A stretch of 64,000 bases of DNA from JBGPGW01 sp046349515 (GTDB lineage: Bacteria > Pseudomonadota > Alphaproteobacteria > CADEGL01). How positions within the stretch are numbered: the first letter of the stretch is position 1; each line of letters begins with the position of its first letter. The position numbers were made by a program, and so were the translations under genes. The DNA is taken from assembly GCA_046349515.1 (NCBI GenBank), contig JAXMCE010000002.1, positions 248,001 to 312,000 on the forward strand, written 5' to 3'. The notes below the pieces were generated by a model that did no database searches, had not been told where the DNA came from, and worked only from the letters and a program-made list of their open reading frames with translations. This document shows positions 41,064-49,570 of the stretch, in pieces.

Positions 41064-43187
41064 TCACGCCAATCGAATCAAGGCATCGGCCGCGATGGCC
41101 CTCTTGCCTTTCGGCCGCACGATCAGCGGGTTGATGTCGAGCTCGACGAGTCGGCCGGCCTCGCGCTCGGCGAACCGTGCGACCGTCAGGATGGTCTCGA
41201 TCACCGCCTGTCGATCGCCCGCTGGCCGGCCACGGTAGCCCTCGAGGAGTCGCGCGGATCTGAGCGCGCCCAACGCCGCCGCCGCCGCCGCTTCCGTCAC
41301 GGGCGGAATCAGAATCTGCCGGTCGGCCAGCAGCTCGACCAGCGTTCCGCCCGAGGCCAGCATGAGCACGAGGCCGAAGACAGGATCGCTCACCACGCCC
41401 AACAACAACTCCGCAACACCGTCATCCACCATCGCCTCGACGAGGAAGCGACCGCAAGATGACGCCGGGCCCTTGGCCGCGATGGAGCGAGTGATCGCCT
41501 CGATGGCATCATCGACCGCCGCGCGCGAGTCGAGGCCGAGTCGCACCGCGCCGAATTCGCTCTTGTGGGGGATGTCCGCGCTCGCGATCTTGAGCGCCAC
41601 GGGAAAGCCGATGCGCTCGGCGGCGCCCGCCGCCTCCGCCGCCGAAACGATCGTCCCCTTCGGCACGGCGATGCCGGCCGCGGCGATGAGCGTCTTGCTC
41701 TCCCATTCGTCGAGCGTCCGCCCGACCTCCGCCTTGCGGCCGGGGGCAAGAAGGCGCACGGCGGGATCGCCCGCTTGAAGCCGCGCCCGGCCGCGGCCGA
41801 CCGCGACCGCGGATGCGATGCCGGCAAGGCCGTCGGCCATGCCCTGGAGCGCCACGATGCCGCGCGCCTTCAATTTCCGCCGCGCGAAATCCGGCATCGA
41901 TTCCGGCATGACGCTCATGACGGCGCCTGCCCGTCTGTTTTTCTCGCAGGCGCGCATGAACGACCTGAGGCTGATCTCGACTCCTTCGTGCTCGCCCTTC
42001 TCATGGTCGACATAGTCGATGACCAGGAACGAAAGGTCGTGATCTTCCCCGAGTGCCGTCGCCATGAGCGCGTGCAACGGATCCTCGCGGCCCCAGAGCA
42101 CGGTCGTATAGTCGAGCGGATTGGTCGCGGCGGCAAATGGCGGGAGAAACTGCCGAAGCGCCGCCCCGCGGTCGGCGGAGGGCTGGGGAAAGGCGAGGCC
42201 CAATCGTTCGCCCGTGTCGGCGGCCACGTTCGAATCGCCGCCCGAGCAGGTGAACCCGGAAATCCGATTGCCCGCGAGCGGTCCCACGACATCGAGCACC
42301 TTGAGCGACTCGAGAAGCGAGAGCACGGAGGACACTTCCGCGACGCCAAGACGCTCGAAGAAGGCCCGATAGATCGAGTCCGAGCCCGCAAGCGACGCGG
42401 TATGGCTGACCGTGAGGCGTTGGCCGAGCGCCGACTTGCCCGCCTTGATCACCACGACGCCGATGCCGTTGCCGTGCGCCTTCTGCACCGCATCCGCGAA
42501 GGCCTGGGCGTCGCGCAGCCCTTCGAGATAGAGCCCGATGGCCGAGACGCCCGGATCGTCCGCCAGCACATCGATGAAGTCTTCGAGGCCGAGCCCCGCC
42601 TGGTTGCCCGCGCTGATCGTGTAGGCAAAATCGATCGAGCGATCATTGCGCGTGACGTTGATCGCGAGGTTGCCACTCTGCGCGATGAACACTGGACCGC
42701 GTTCGACACGCCAGGGCTCGTGGTCGATCGGCCAAAGGCTCGCGCCGTGCAAGGTATCGATGAACCCGTAGCAATTCGGGCCCACGAGGGCCATGTCGCC
42801 TGCGGCCTCGACGAGACGTTCTTGCGCAGCACGCCCGTCCGCGCCCGCCTCGGCAAATCCGGAGGCGTAGCACACCGCGCCGCCTGCACCGCGCGCGGCC
42901 AACGCCGCGACGGTCTCGATCGTCGCATCGCGCGGCACCGCGATGAACGCCGCGTCCGGCACGGTCGGCAAGTCCGCAACGCTGCGAACGCAAGAGACGC
43001 CTTCGATCTCCGCGCGCCTCGCATTGACGACGGAGATGGTTCCCTTGAAACCGTTTGCCCGCGACGAGCGGATTCCCGCCGCCACGTCATTGCCGCCGAT
43101 GAACGCCAAGTGCCGCGGCCGCAACAGGCGCGCGAGATTCCGCCGGCGCGCCGCTTTCACGTCCGTCATCGCCGTCTCGACCGTCAT
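41064..43187 (-). CDS. NDP-forming acyl-CoA synthetase (acetyl-CoA ligase family)
   Basis: The 707-residue fusion protein starts at ATG 43187 (preceded by GGGAG). Residues about 15-290 form the CoA-binding and succinyl-CoA-synthetase-like alpha part, with the family pattern LVGPNCYGFIDT and the phospho-His segment TVSHTASLAG. The C-terminal 250 residues form the ATP-grasp beta part (IAVPKGTIVSAAEAAGAAER, PVALKIASADIPHKSEFGAV, VEAMVDDGVAELLLG, DINPLIVRP). It makes acyl-CoA plus ADP (or GDP) and phosphate from an acid and NTP. It probably activates a carboxylate of the local catabolic pathway. Divergent from the M24-family gene. Confidence 0.9.
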   Translation of the reverse strand: MTVETAMTDVKAARRRNLARLLRPRHLAFIGGNDVAAGIRSSRANGFKGTISVVNARRAEIEGVSCVRSVADLPTVPDAAFIAVPRDATIETVAALAARGAGGAVCYASGFAEAGADGRAAQERLVEAAGDMALVGPNCYGFIDTLHGASLWPIDHEPWRVERGPVFIAQSGNLAINVTRNDRSIDFAYTISAGNQAGLGLEDFIDVLADDPGVSAIGLYLEGLRDAQAFADAVQKAHGNGIGVVVIKAGKSALGQRLTVSHTASLAGSDSIYRAFFERLGVAEVSSVLSLLESLKVLDVVGPLAGNRISGFTCSGGDSNVAADTGERLGLAFPQPSADRGAALRQFLPPFAAATNPLDYTTVLWGREDPLHALMATALGEDHDLSFLVIDYVDHEKGEHEGVEISLRSFMRACEKNRRAGAVMSVMPESMPDFARRKLKARGIVALQGMADGLAGIASAVAVGRGRARLQAGDPAVRLLAPGRKAEVGRTLDEWESKTLIAAAGIAVPKGTIVSAAEAAGAAERIGFPVALKIASADIPHKSEFGAVRLGLDSRAAVDDAIEAITRSIAAKGPASSCGRFLVEAMVDDGVAELLLGVVSDPVFGLVLMLASGGTLVELLADRQILIPPVTEAAAAAALGALRSARLLEGYRGRPAGDRQAVIETILTVARFAEREAGRLVELDINPLIVRPKGKRAIAADALIRLA

Positions 43188-43347
43188 CGAAAGCTCCCCC
43201 AAGCCGCCGGCACAGGCGATCAAGTCAGCTCCTGCGGCGCAGGACGCGCCCGCCCTCCGACGATTGACCCCCGGTATCACGCTTGTCAACATCGCTCCAG
43301 GCGAGGTCATTGCGCCGCCATCGGCGGCGCCGACAGGAAGACGGGAC

Positions 43348-44535
43348 ATGACAAATGGGACGGCCGCAGCCGAAATAGGCGCCGAGGAATTTGCCGGGCG
43401 CCGGGCGCGCGCGACGGAAGGTGCGCGGACGGCCGGACTCGACGCTCTTCTCGTCTGCTCGCGGGGCGGCGGCACGATCGACCGATTCGCGAACGTCGTC
43501 TATCTCACCAATTTCTATACCTCGTTCCCCTATATCCCCGACCGTCCCGGCGATTGGACGGGACGGGCCCATTCCTTCGTCATCCTGCCGGTCGACGGGC
43601 CCCCGCGCCTCATCGCGGACCTTCCCTACCTCAACGAGGTGCGGATGCCGTCCGATGGCATCGTGGTCACTGACGACGTGCTAGCGTCCGTGATCGACGA
43701 AATGCGGCGCGCGGGACTTGCCCGCGCGCGCGTGGGCCTCGTCGGCGAGGACGTCATCCCGCACGCGATGATGAAGGCGATCCAGGCGACGCTCCCGGAC
43801 ATCCAATGGTCGAATGCGGACGGTATTCTCACGGAGCTTCGCGCGGTGAAGTCCCCGGCCGAGATCGCGCTTCTCCGCGAGGCCGCCGCCCTCGGTTCCA
43901 AGACGCTCGACGCCATGCTGGACGCGGCCGTGCCTGGCGCCACGCACGGCGATGTCGTCGCGGCAGGACAGAACGTCATGGCCCGCGCGGGCGCCGTGCT
44001 CTCGAACTCCTTCATGGCGTCGGGAACGGGCGGCGAAGCGCCGACCCTCCACCGCTACAGCTTCCCCACTTGGGCAAGCCCCGTTCCACTCGCGAAGGGA
44101 CAATGGTTCCGCATCGGCCTCTCGGGCCTGCTGCGCGGCTACTACTTCGACGTGTCGCGCTCGAAGCCGATCGGCCCCGCGACGAACGCCCAGATCGACG
44201 CCTTCGAAGCGGCGATCTCCGTCGTCGAGGCGGGACTCGGCGCGATTCGCGTGGGGTCCAAGGCGGGCGAGGTCGCTGAGGCGGCGCTCGCCATGCAGGA
44301 GCGGCTTGGCTATCCGATCAAGAGCGTCTTCTCCGGCCTCGGCCACGGCATCGGCCTCGGCTGGGACAATCCGTGGTTCGTCCGCGGCGAGGCGATGACG
44401 CTCCGGCCCAACATGGTCCTGAACGTCGAGCGCACGCTCATGCGCGACGGCTATCTCGGCGATTTCGAGGAGACGGTGCTCCTGACCGAGAATGGCACGG
44501 AGCTTCTGACCAGCGCCAAGATCCGCCGCTGGTGA
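43348..44535 (+). CDS. M24-fold (Xaa-Pro peptidase/creatinase-like) hydrolase
   Basis: The 395-residue product starts at ATG 43348 and has the N-terminal creatinase domain and a C-terminal pita-bread domain. Metal-site residues are only partly kept: Asp268 in GYYFDVSRSK, His in GLGHGIGLGWDNPW, Glu in NVERTL and Glu in DFEETVLLTENG are present, but the first Asp (normally 11 residues before Asp268) is Gly257 (WFRIGLSG). Creatinase uses this fold without metal, so a C-N hydrolase acting on a small guanidine or amino compound is as plausible as a peptidase. Its neighbours are catabolic genes for CoA thioesters and amidohydrolase. Confidence 0.8.
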   Translation: MTNGTAAAEIGAEEFAGRRARATEGARTAGLDALLVCSRGGGTIDRFANVVYLTNFYTSFPYIPDRPGDWTGRAHSFVILPVDGPPRLIADLPYLNEVRMPSDGIVVTDDVLASVIDEMRRAGLARARVGLVGEDVIPHAMMKAIQATLPDIQWSNADGILTELRAVKSPAEIALLREAAALGSKTLDAMLDAAVPGATHGDVVAAGQNVMARAGAVLSNSFMASGTGGEAPTLHRYSFPTWASPVPLAKGQWFRIGLSGLLRGYYFDVSRSKPIGPATNAQIDAFEAAISVVEAGLGAIRVGSKAGEVAEAALAMQERLGYPIKSVFSGLGHGIGLGWDNPWFVRGEAMTLRPNMVLNVERTLMRDGYLGDFEETVLLTENGTELLTSAKIRRW

Positions 44536-44549
44536 GGGCGACCGGCGGC

Positions 44550-46334
44550 TCAGCCGGGCTCGAGCGCACCCGACAGCCCGGTCGCCTGGACCTGGAGCTG
44601 GGTCGAGACCAGCTTGGAGAAGACTCCGCCCTTTGCGACAAGATCGGCGTAGCGCCCCTGCTCGACGATCCGCCCGCCCTCGAGCACGAGAACGAGATCA
44701 GCATCGCGAATGGTCGAGAGGCGGTGCGCAATGATGAAGGTCGTGCGCCCCTTCATGAGGACGCCCAGCGCCTGCTGGACCTTGGCCTCGGTCACGGCGT
44801 CGAGCGCGCTCGTGGCCTCATCGAGGATGAGGATCGGCGGGTCCTTGAGGAGCGCGCGCGCGATGCCGATGCGCTGGCGCTCGCCACCCGACAACGTGCG
44901 GCCCCTCTCGCCCACCATCGTGTCGTAGCCGTTCGGCTGCATCATGATGAAGTCGTGCGCCTCTGCCGCCTTGGCCGCCTCGATCAGCTCCTCATCGCTG
45001 GCTTCAGGCTTGCCGATGCGCAAATTCTCCGCGATCGTGCGATAGAACATCGTGCTGTCCTGGAACACGACTCCGATGTTGCGCCGGAGCGAGGCCAAGG
45101 TCACGTCGCGGATGTCCGTGCCGCCGATCGTGATGCGACCTTCCTGGGGATCCCAGAGCCGGTGAAGGAGCGCCATCGCCGTGCTCTTGCCGGCACCGGT
45201 CGGACCCACGAGGGCGATCATGCTTCCCGCCGGTGCGGTGAAAGTCAGGTCCGTCACCGCCGGACGCTTGCCGTCATAGGACAGCGAGACGTGGCTGAAC
45301 TCGACCGTGCCCATCACACGGCCGAGCTCGACGGCATCGGGCTTCTCGACGACCGATGGCCGCGCGTCGAGCACGCCGAAGAACTCCGCAAGTCCCGGCA
45401 TCTGAAAGAAGAGGCGTCCGACGAAGCTCAAGGCCTGCTCGAGCCGGCCGATGAGAAGCGTCGCGAAGCCCATGAAGGTCACGATCGCGCCGACCGTGAC
45501 TTTGCCCTTGAGATAGAGCCAGGTGCCAAGAAGGAAGATGGCGATGACCGTCAGGGTGGAGGAAGCGCGCGTCATCACCGTCACGATCGCCCACCAGGTG
45601 AGAACCGGGAATTGGGCGCGCAAGACCCGAGTCGTCAGCTCGCCGAGCTGCCGAACCTCGAGCGCCAGGCGCACGAAACTCTGGATGAGGTTGACGTTGC
45701 CGAGCGCATCGCCGGCGCGTTCGGCCAGCTCCGAGTGCACGCTCTGGACCTCGGCCTGGGCCTGCTCGGTGCGCGAGATCACGAGAGCGCTCAAACTTGC
45801 GAAGACGAGGAGGAGCACGATGAGCAGCGAGGCCAGCTGCCAGTTGAGGAACATGGTCATCGGCAGGAGGACCAGGACCGTGACGAAGGTCGACAGGTGC
45901 TCGCGGAAAAAGGACAGCCAGATGCCGAAGAGATTGTCCGCGCCCTCGAGCATGATCTTGAGCAGCCGTCCCGAATGCCGCGCAGTGTGGAAGCCGAGCG
46001 GGAGCGACAGGACGTGCTCGAAATAGTCCTGAAGGCTCGCAAGCCGCCGCCGGTGGGCCATGCGGTCGGCATAGAGAGAGACGAGGATGCTGGCGACGAT
46101 GCCGCCGATCCCAACCGCTGCCCAGAGGCCGAGCAAGCGGAAGCTCGTATCCCACACCGCGCTCGCGGGCCGGCCGGCGCTGCCCGACAGCGCATCGACC
46201 ACCCGGCCGAACAGCAGCGGCTCGAGGAAGTTCATGCCGGCCAGCGCGAGATTCGCCGCGGCCAGGGAGATCGCGAGCCCCTTCTGGGGAGCGAGAAGCG
46301 CCAGCACGCGCCGGTAGACGCGGAGAAACTTCAT
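44550..46334 (-). CDS. ABC exporter, NdvA-like (fused permease and ATPase)
   Basis: The 594-residue protein has six membrane helices followed by an ATPase with Walker A VGPTGAGKST, signature LSGGERQR, Walker B LILDEATSALD and the H-loop IIAHRLSTIRDADLV. Length and the arrangement NFLEPLLFGRVVDALSG, FGIWLSFFREHLSTF and FPVLTWWA match rhizobial NdvA, which exports cyclic beta-1,2-glucan. General MsbA-type lipid exporters are an alternative. The GH17 beta-glucan enzyme at 5.3 kb is a possible functional partner, but an NdvB-type synthase is not in the window. It is convergent with the M24 gene (14-bp gap) and downstream of the MscS gene. Confidence 0.82.
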   Translation of the reverse strand: MKFLRVYRRVLALLAPQKGLAISLAAANLALAGMNFLEPLLFGRVVDALSGSAGRPASAVWDTSFRLLGLWAAVGIGGIVASILVSLYADRMAHRRRLASLQDYFEHVLSLPLGFHTARHSGRLLKIMLEGADNLFGIWLSFFREHLSTFVTVLVLLPMTMFLNWQLASLLIVLLLVFASLSALVISRTEQAQAEVQSVHSELAERAGDALGNVNLIQSFVRLALEVRQLGELTTRVLRAQFPVLTWWAIVTVMTRASSTLTVIAIFLLGTWLYLKGKVTVGAIVTFMGFATLLIGRLEQALSFVGRLFFQMPGLAEFFGVLDARPSVVEKPDAVELGRVMGTVEFSHVSLSYDGKRPAVTDLTFTAPAGSMIALVGPTGAGKSTAMALLHRLWDPQEGRITIGGTDIRDVTLASLRRNIGVVFQDSTMFYRTIAENLRIGKPEASDEELIEAAKAAEAHDFIMMQPNGYDTMVGERGRTLSGGERQRIGIARALLKDPPILILDEATSALDAVTEAKVQQALGVLMKGRTTFIIAHRLSTIRDADLVLVLEGGRIVEQGRYADLVAKGGVFSKLVSTQLQVQATGLSGALEPG

Positions 46335-46387
46335 GCCCGCCTCAGCCGCCAACCGTCACGGGGCGATCCATGCTCGCTCGGCACGGC

Positions 46388-47182
46388 TCAGAGCCCGGCA
46401 GCATCGAGCGCCTGGCGGAGGTCTTGGATGAGCGCGAATTTGACCTCCCTCAGCTTCTCGGTTGGGCACCAGACGCTCACGAGCACGGTGACGGCACGCC
46501 CTGCGACTTCGGATGTCGCGACCGCGGGCGGCGGCTCGGTTGCGATGTTCGCCGCTTGCTGAGCCACTCTCTTGGCGATTTCGATGGCCCGTGCCATGTC
46601 CTTGCTGTTCTCGATCGCCAGTGAGACATCGACCCGGCGCTTCGCGTGATAGCTGTGATTGATGATCGAATCACCCCAGATCTTGGAATTCGGCATCAGG
46701 ATCTGGGCATTGTCGTCTGTCGCCAATTCGGTGACGAACAAATCGATGGCGCGCACCGTGCCGGTCTGCCCGCCAATCTCGACGCGGTCGCCGACCTTGA
46801 ACGGGCGGAACAGCATGAGCATGACCCCGGCGGCGATGTTCGTGAGCGTTCCCTGCAGCGCCAAACCGATGGCGAGGCCGGCCGCGCCGAACACCGCAAT
46901 GAAACTCGCCGTCTGGATGCCGAGCCGGTCGAGCATGGCAAGGCCGGTGAAGGCCAAGATCACATAGCGTACGAGGCTCGCGAGGAACCGGCGCAGAGTC
47001 GTATCGATCTTGGCACTGCGCCCGAGCACGCGGTCGGTCGCATCGGCAGCCCAGATCGATACCTTCCAACCGACGATCAGGATGACGAGACCGCCGGCAA
47101 CCGCCAGCCCGTATGTCGCGACGAACGTCCACACCTGATCGCCCCACTTGGTCACGGATTGCGAAACATCGTTCATGGCCAT
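46388..47182 (-). CDS. MscS-type mechanosensitive ion channel
   Basis: The 264-residue MscS-family protein has three membrane helices, the pore helix GAAGLAIGLALQGTLTNIAAGVMLMLFRPF and the following cytosolic beta domain (VGDRVEIGGQTGTVRAIDLF and VPNSKIW-type motif, here LMPNSKIWGDSIIN). It opens on membrane tension during osmotic downshock. ATG 47182 follows GGGGAG closely; ATG 47176 is possible. With the NdvA-like exporter next to it, the pair fits an osmoadaptation theme, since periplasmic glucans serve the same purpose. Confidence 0.9.
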   Translation of the reverse strand: MAMNDVSQSVTKWGDQVWTFVATYGLAVAGGLVILIVGWKVSIWAADATDRVLGRSAKIDTTLRRFLASLVRYVILAFTGLAMLDRLGIQTASFIAVFGAAGLAIGLALQGTLTNIAAGVMLMLFRPFKVGDRVEIGGQTGTVRAIDLFVTELATDDNAQILMPNSKIWGDSIINHSYHAKRRVDVSLAIENSKDMARAIEIAKRVAQQAANIATEPPPAVATSEVAGRAVTVLVSVWCPTEKLREVKFALIQDLRQALDAAGL

Positions 47183-47268
47183 GTACTCCCCACCTGCCTC
47201 GACGAATGAACATTCCTCGTGCCGGCGCGGGCGCTCTCAGAAGGGCCTTCTTGCCGGTCGATGAGGAT

Positions 47269-48006
47269 TCAGATCGCGCGGTTGACCCCTCCATCGACCA
47301 AGATGTTCTGCCCGGTGATGTAGCCCGCGTCGGGCGAGACAAGGAAGGCCGCGGTCTTCGCCACTTCCGACAATTTGGCGCTGCGGCCCATCGGAATCGT
47401 GCGGATGATCGAAGGCTCCGCCGGCCAGTTCTCCACCACGCCCGGCAGCATGTTGTTCATGCGGATGCCGTCGCGCGCGTGGCGGTCGGCATAGAGCTTG
47501 GTGAAGCCGGCGAGCGCCAGGCGGATCGAGCCGGAGACGGGATAGGTGATTCGGGGCTCAAGCGCCGCGAAGGTCGAGATGTTGACGATGGCGCCGCCGC
47601 CCTGCTTCTGCATGAGCGGCGTGATGAGCCGCGCCATGCGGACGACGTTGAGCAGGAGAACGTCGACGCCCTCATGCCACTGCTCGTCCGTGACCTCGAG
47701 CGGCGAGCGGTCGTAGTCGGGGTCGTAGGCCGCGCGCGTCCCGTGGAACGTCGCCGGCGCATGCGCCGTGTTGTTGACGACGGCATCGATCCGCCCATGG
47801 CGCTTCACCGTGGCCTCGACGAGCGCCTTCAAATCGTCGGGATTGGTGACCGACCCCGCCATGCCGTAACAGCCGAGTTCCTTCGAGAGCTTCACGCTGT
47901 TGGTGGGCGACATGACGGACAGCGCGTAGCCGCGCGCGGCAAGCTCGCGCGCGCAGGCTTCGCCAATGCCTCGCCCCGCCGCGGTAACGATCGCGACCTG
48001 TGCCAT
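47269..48006 (-). CDS. SDR-fold protein lacking the catalytic lysine
   Basis: The 245-residue protein has AGGAGGG upstream of its ATG at 48006. The Rossmann motif is TAAGRGIG, NNAG is replaced by NNTAHA, Ser144 and Tyr155 are present, but the Lys four residues after the Tyr is Gly159 (ITYPVSGSIR). The C-terminal TGQNILVDGGVNRAI is typical SDR. It may be a catalytically altered SDR or use a shifted basic residue (Arg162). The substrate is unknown. Confidence 0.8.
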   Translation of the reverse strand: MAQVAIVTAAGRGIGEACARELAARGYALSVMSPTNSVKLSKELGCYGMAGSVTNPDDLKALVEATVKRHGRIDAVVNNTAHAPATFHGTRAAYDPDYDRSPLEVTDEQWHEGVDVLLLNVVRMARLITPLMQKQGGGAIVNISTFAALEPRITYPVSGSIRLALAGFTKLYADRHARDGIRMNNMLPGVVENWPAEPSIIRTIPMGRSAKLSEVAKTAAFLVSPDAGYITGQNILVDGGVNRAI

Positions 48007-48199
48007 GGAGAATCCCTCCTGTCTCGACCCTATCTAGCACCGGCCCCCAGGCGTTTGGAGTCAGATCATCACGCTATCACAGGAAAAATGCAGGCTTGCG
48101 CGGAATGCACGTCGGCGGCAGCTCACACGAGCGATGAACCCATCGCCCGGGCCGGCTAGGATGGCTGTCCGGCCGGAGGAAGCGCGAGCGGGCGGGGCA

Positions 48200-49561
48200 A
48201 TGGGCCAAGGCAGCTACGAAGTCGTCATCGTCGGCGGTGGTGTCGCAGGCCTCGCCGCGGCCCATGCGCTCCGTGATCGCGACATCGTCCTCTACGAGGC
48301 CGATGAGAGGACCGGCGGACGCGTGTTCAGTCAGCGCCGCCAGCCCTATTGGATGTCGGTCGGCGCCCACATCCTCGGCGGACGCGACACGCCGATGGGT
48401 CAGCTCGCGACAGGCTTCGGTCTCACGCTTGCACCGATCCAAGGCGACATGGCCGCCATCTGGACGGAGGGTAAGCTCGTTCGCGGTGGCCGTCCCGAGC
48501 TCTATCCATTCCGCCTCGCGTTGCCCTTCGGCGCGCGGCTATCACTCGTTCGCACGGGTGTCCGGTTCAAGCGCGCAGTTGCGCGCGCCGTGGCCGCGAC
48601 GCCCGACGCCATCCATGGCAATCGTGAGTTTGACGGCGACCACCCGATTGTGACGGGCGATGCCGAGCTCGACGCGCGGCGCTTCGCCGAAATCCTCGGC
48701 TCGCCCCACCCCGCCGTCCACGGACTCTTCCGCACAGCGGCCAACCGCCTGGCATCCGAGCCCCATGAGCTCTCCGGGCATTTTGGCTCGAGCGCCATCG
48801 GCAGCCTCTGGGCGATGGGAAAGCGCCACGCGCTCACGGTCGAGGGCGGAATCGGCGAGGTCACGCGATCGCTCGGCGCCATCGTCAACGACCGCATCGT
48901 GACGGGCGCCAAGGTGTCGAAGGTCCGCGCCGGGCAACCCTGGGCCGAGGTGAGGATCGAGCGGGCCGGCAAGAGCGAGACCGTCCGCGCGCGCTACGTC
49001 GTCTTCGCGGCTCCTGCCTATGCGGCGCGTGACGCGATCGAGAGTCTTCCCGCCGAGAAGGCGACGGCGCTCGCGCAGGTCAAATACGGGCCCTATGTCG
49101 TGATGGCAGCGCTCACGCGCGAGACGGGTCCCATGCCCTACGACGATCTTTACGGTGTCGCGATCGGCGGGCGTACTCTTTCCATGCTGTTCAACACAGT
49201 CAATCCGCTGCGCACGGATGCGATGCGACGCACGCCGGGCGGCGCGCTCATGATGTATGCCGGTGGCGAGCGGGCGATGGCGCTCATGAACCAACCGGAT
49301 GAGCTGATTCGGGCGCGTTTTCTCGCCGACGTTTACGCCGTATTCCCCGAGGTCGAGGGCCTGGTCGAGGAGACCTGGATCCGCCGCGTGCCGAGAGGAT
49401 ATCCGTTCTGGGAGCCGGGCCGACTGGGCCGGCAGCAGGCCCTGGCACGCCCCTTTGAGAACGTCTACTTCGCCGGCGACTGGGTCGAATATCCGTCGAC
49501 CGATTCCGCCGTGCGCTCGGCCCAGCTCGCCGCGCGGGTAATACGGGAAAAGCTCGACTGA
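48200..49561 (+). CDS. FAD-dependent amine oxidase/protoporphyrinogen-oxidase-like protein
   Basis: The 453-residue protein starts at MGQGSYEVVIVGGGVAGLAA with a classic FAD Rossmann motif, then YEADERTGGRVFSQ, and ends with ENVYFAGDWVEYPSTDSAVR, the C-terminal FAD-binding motif of flavin-containing monoamine oxidases. The substrate could be an amine, a carotenoid-like polyene or a tetrapyrrole. It is convergent with the CrtI-like gene 9 bp away, so two related flavoproteins lie side by side. Confidence 0.85.
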   Translation: MGQGSYEVVIVGGGVAGLAAAHALRDRDIVLYEADERTGGRVFSQRRQPYWMSVGAHILGGRDTPMGQLATGFGLTLAPIQGDMAAIWTEGKLVRGGRPELYPFRLALPFGARLSLVRTGVRFKRAVARAVAATPDAIHGNREFDGDHPIVTGDAELDARRFAEILGSPHPAVHGLFRTAANRLASEPHELSGHFGSSAIGSLWAMGKRHALTVEGGIGEVTRSLGAIVNDRIVTGAKVSKVRAGQPWAEVRIERAGKSETVRARYVVFAAPAYAARDAIESLPAEKATALAQVKYGPYVVMAALTRETGPMPYDDLYGVAIGGRTLSMLFNTVNPLRTDAMRRTPGGALMMYAGGERAMALMNQPDELIRARFLADVYAVFPEVEGLVEETWIRRVPRGYPFWEPGRLGRQQALARPFENVYFAGDWVEYPSTDSAVRSAQLAARVIREKLD

Positions 49562-49570
49562 GCCTTTCGC

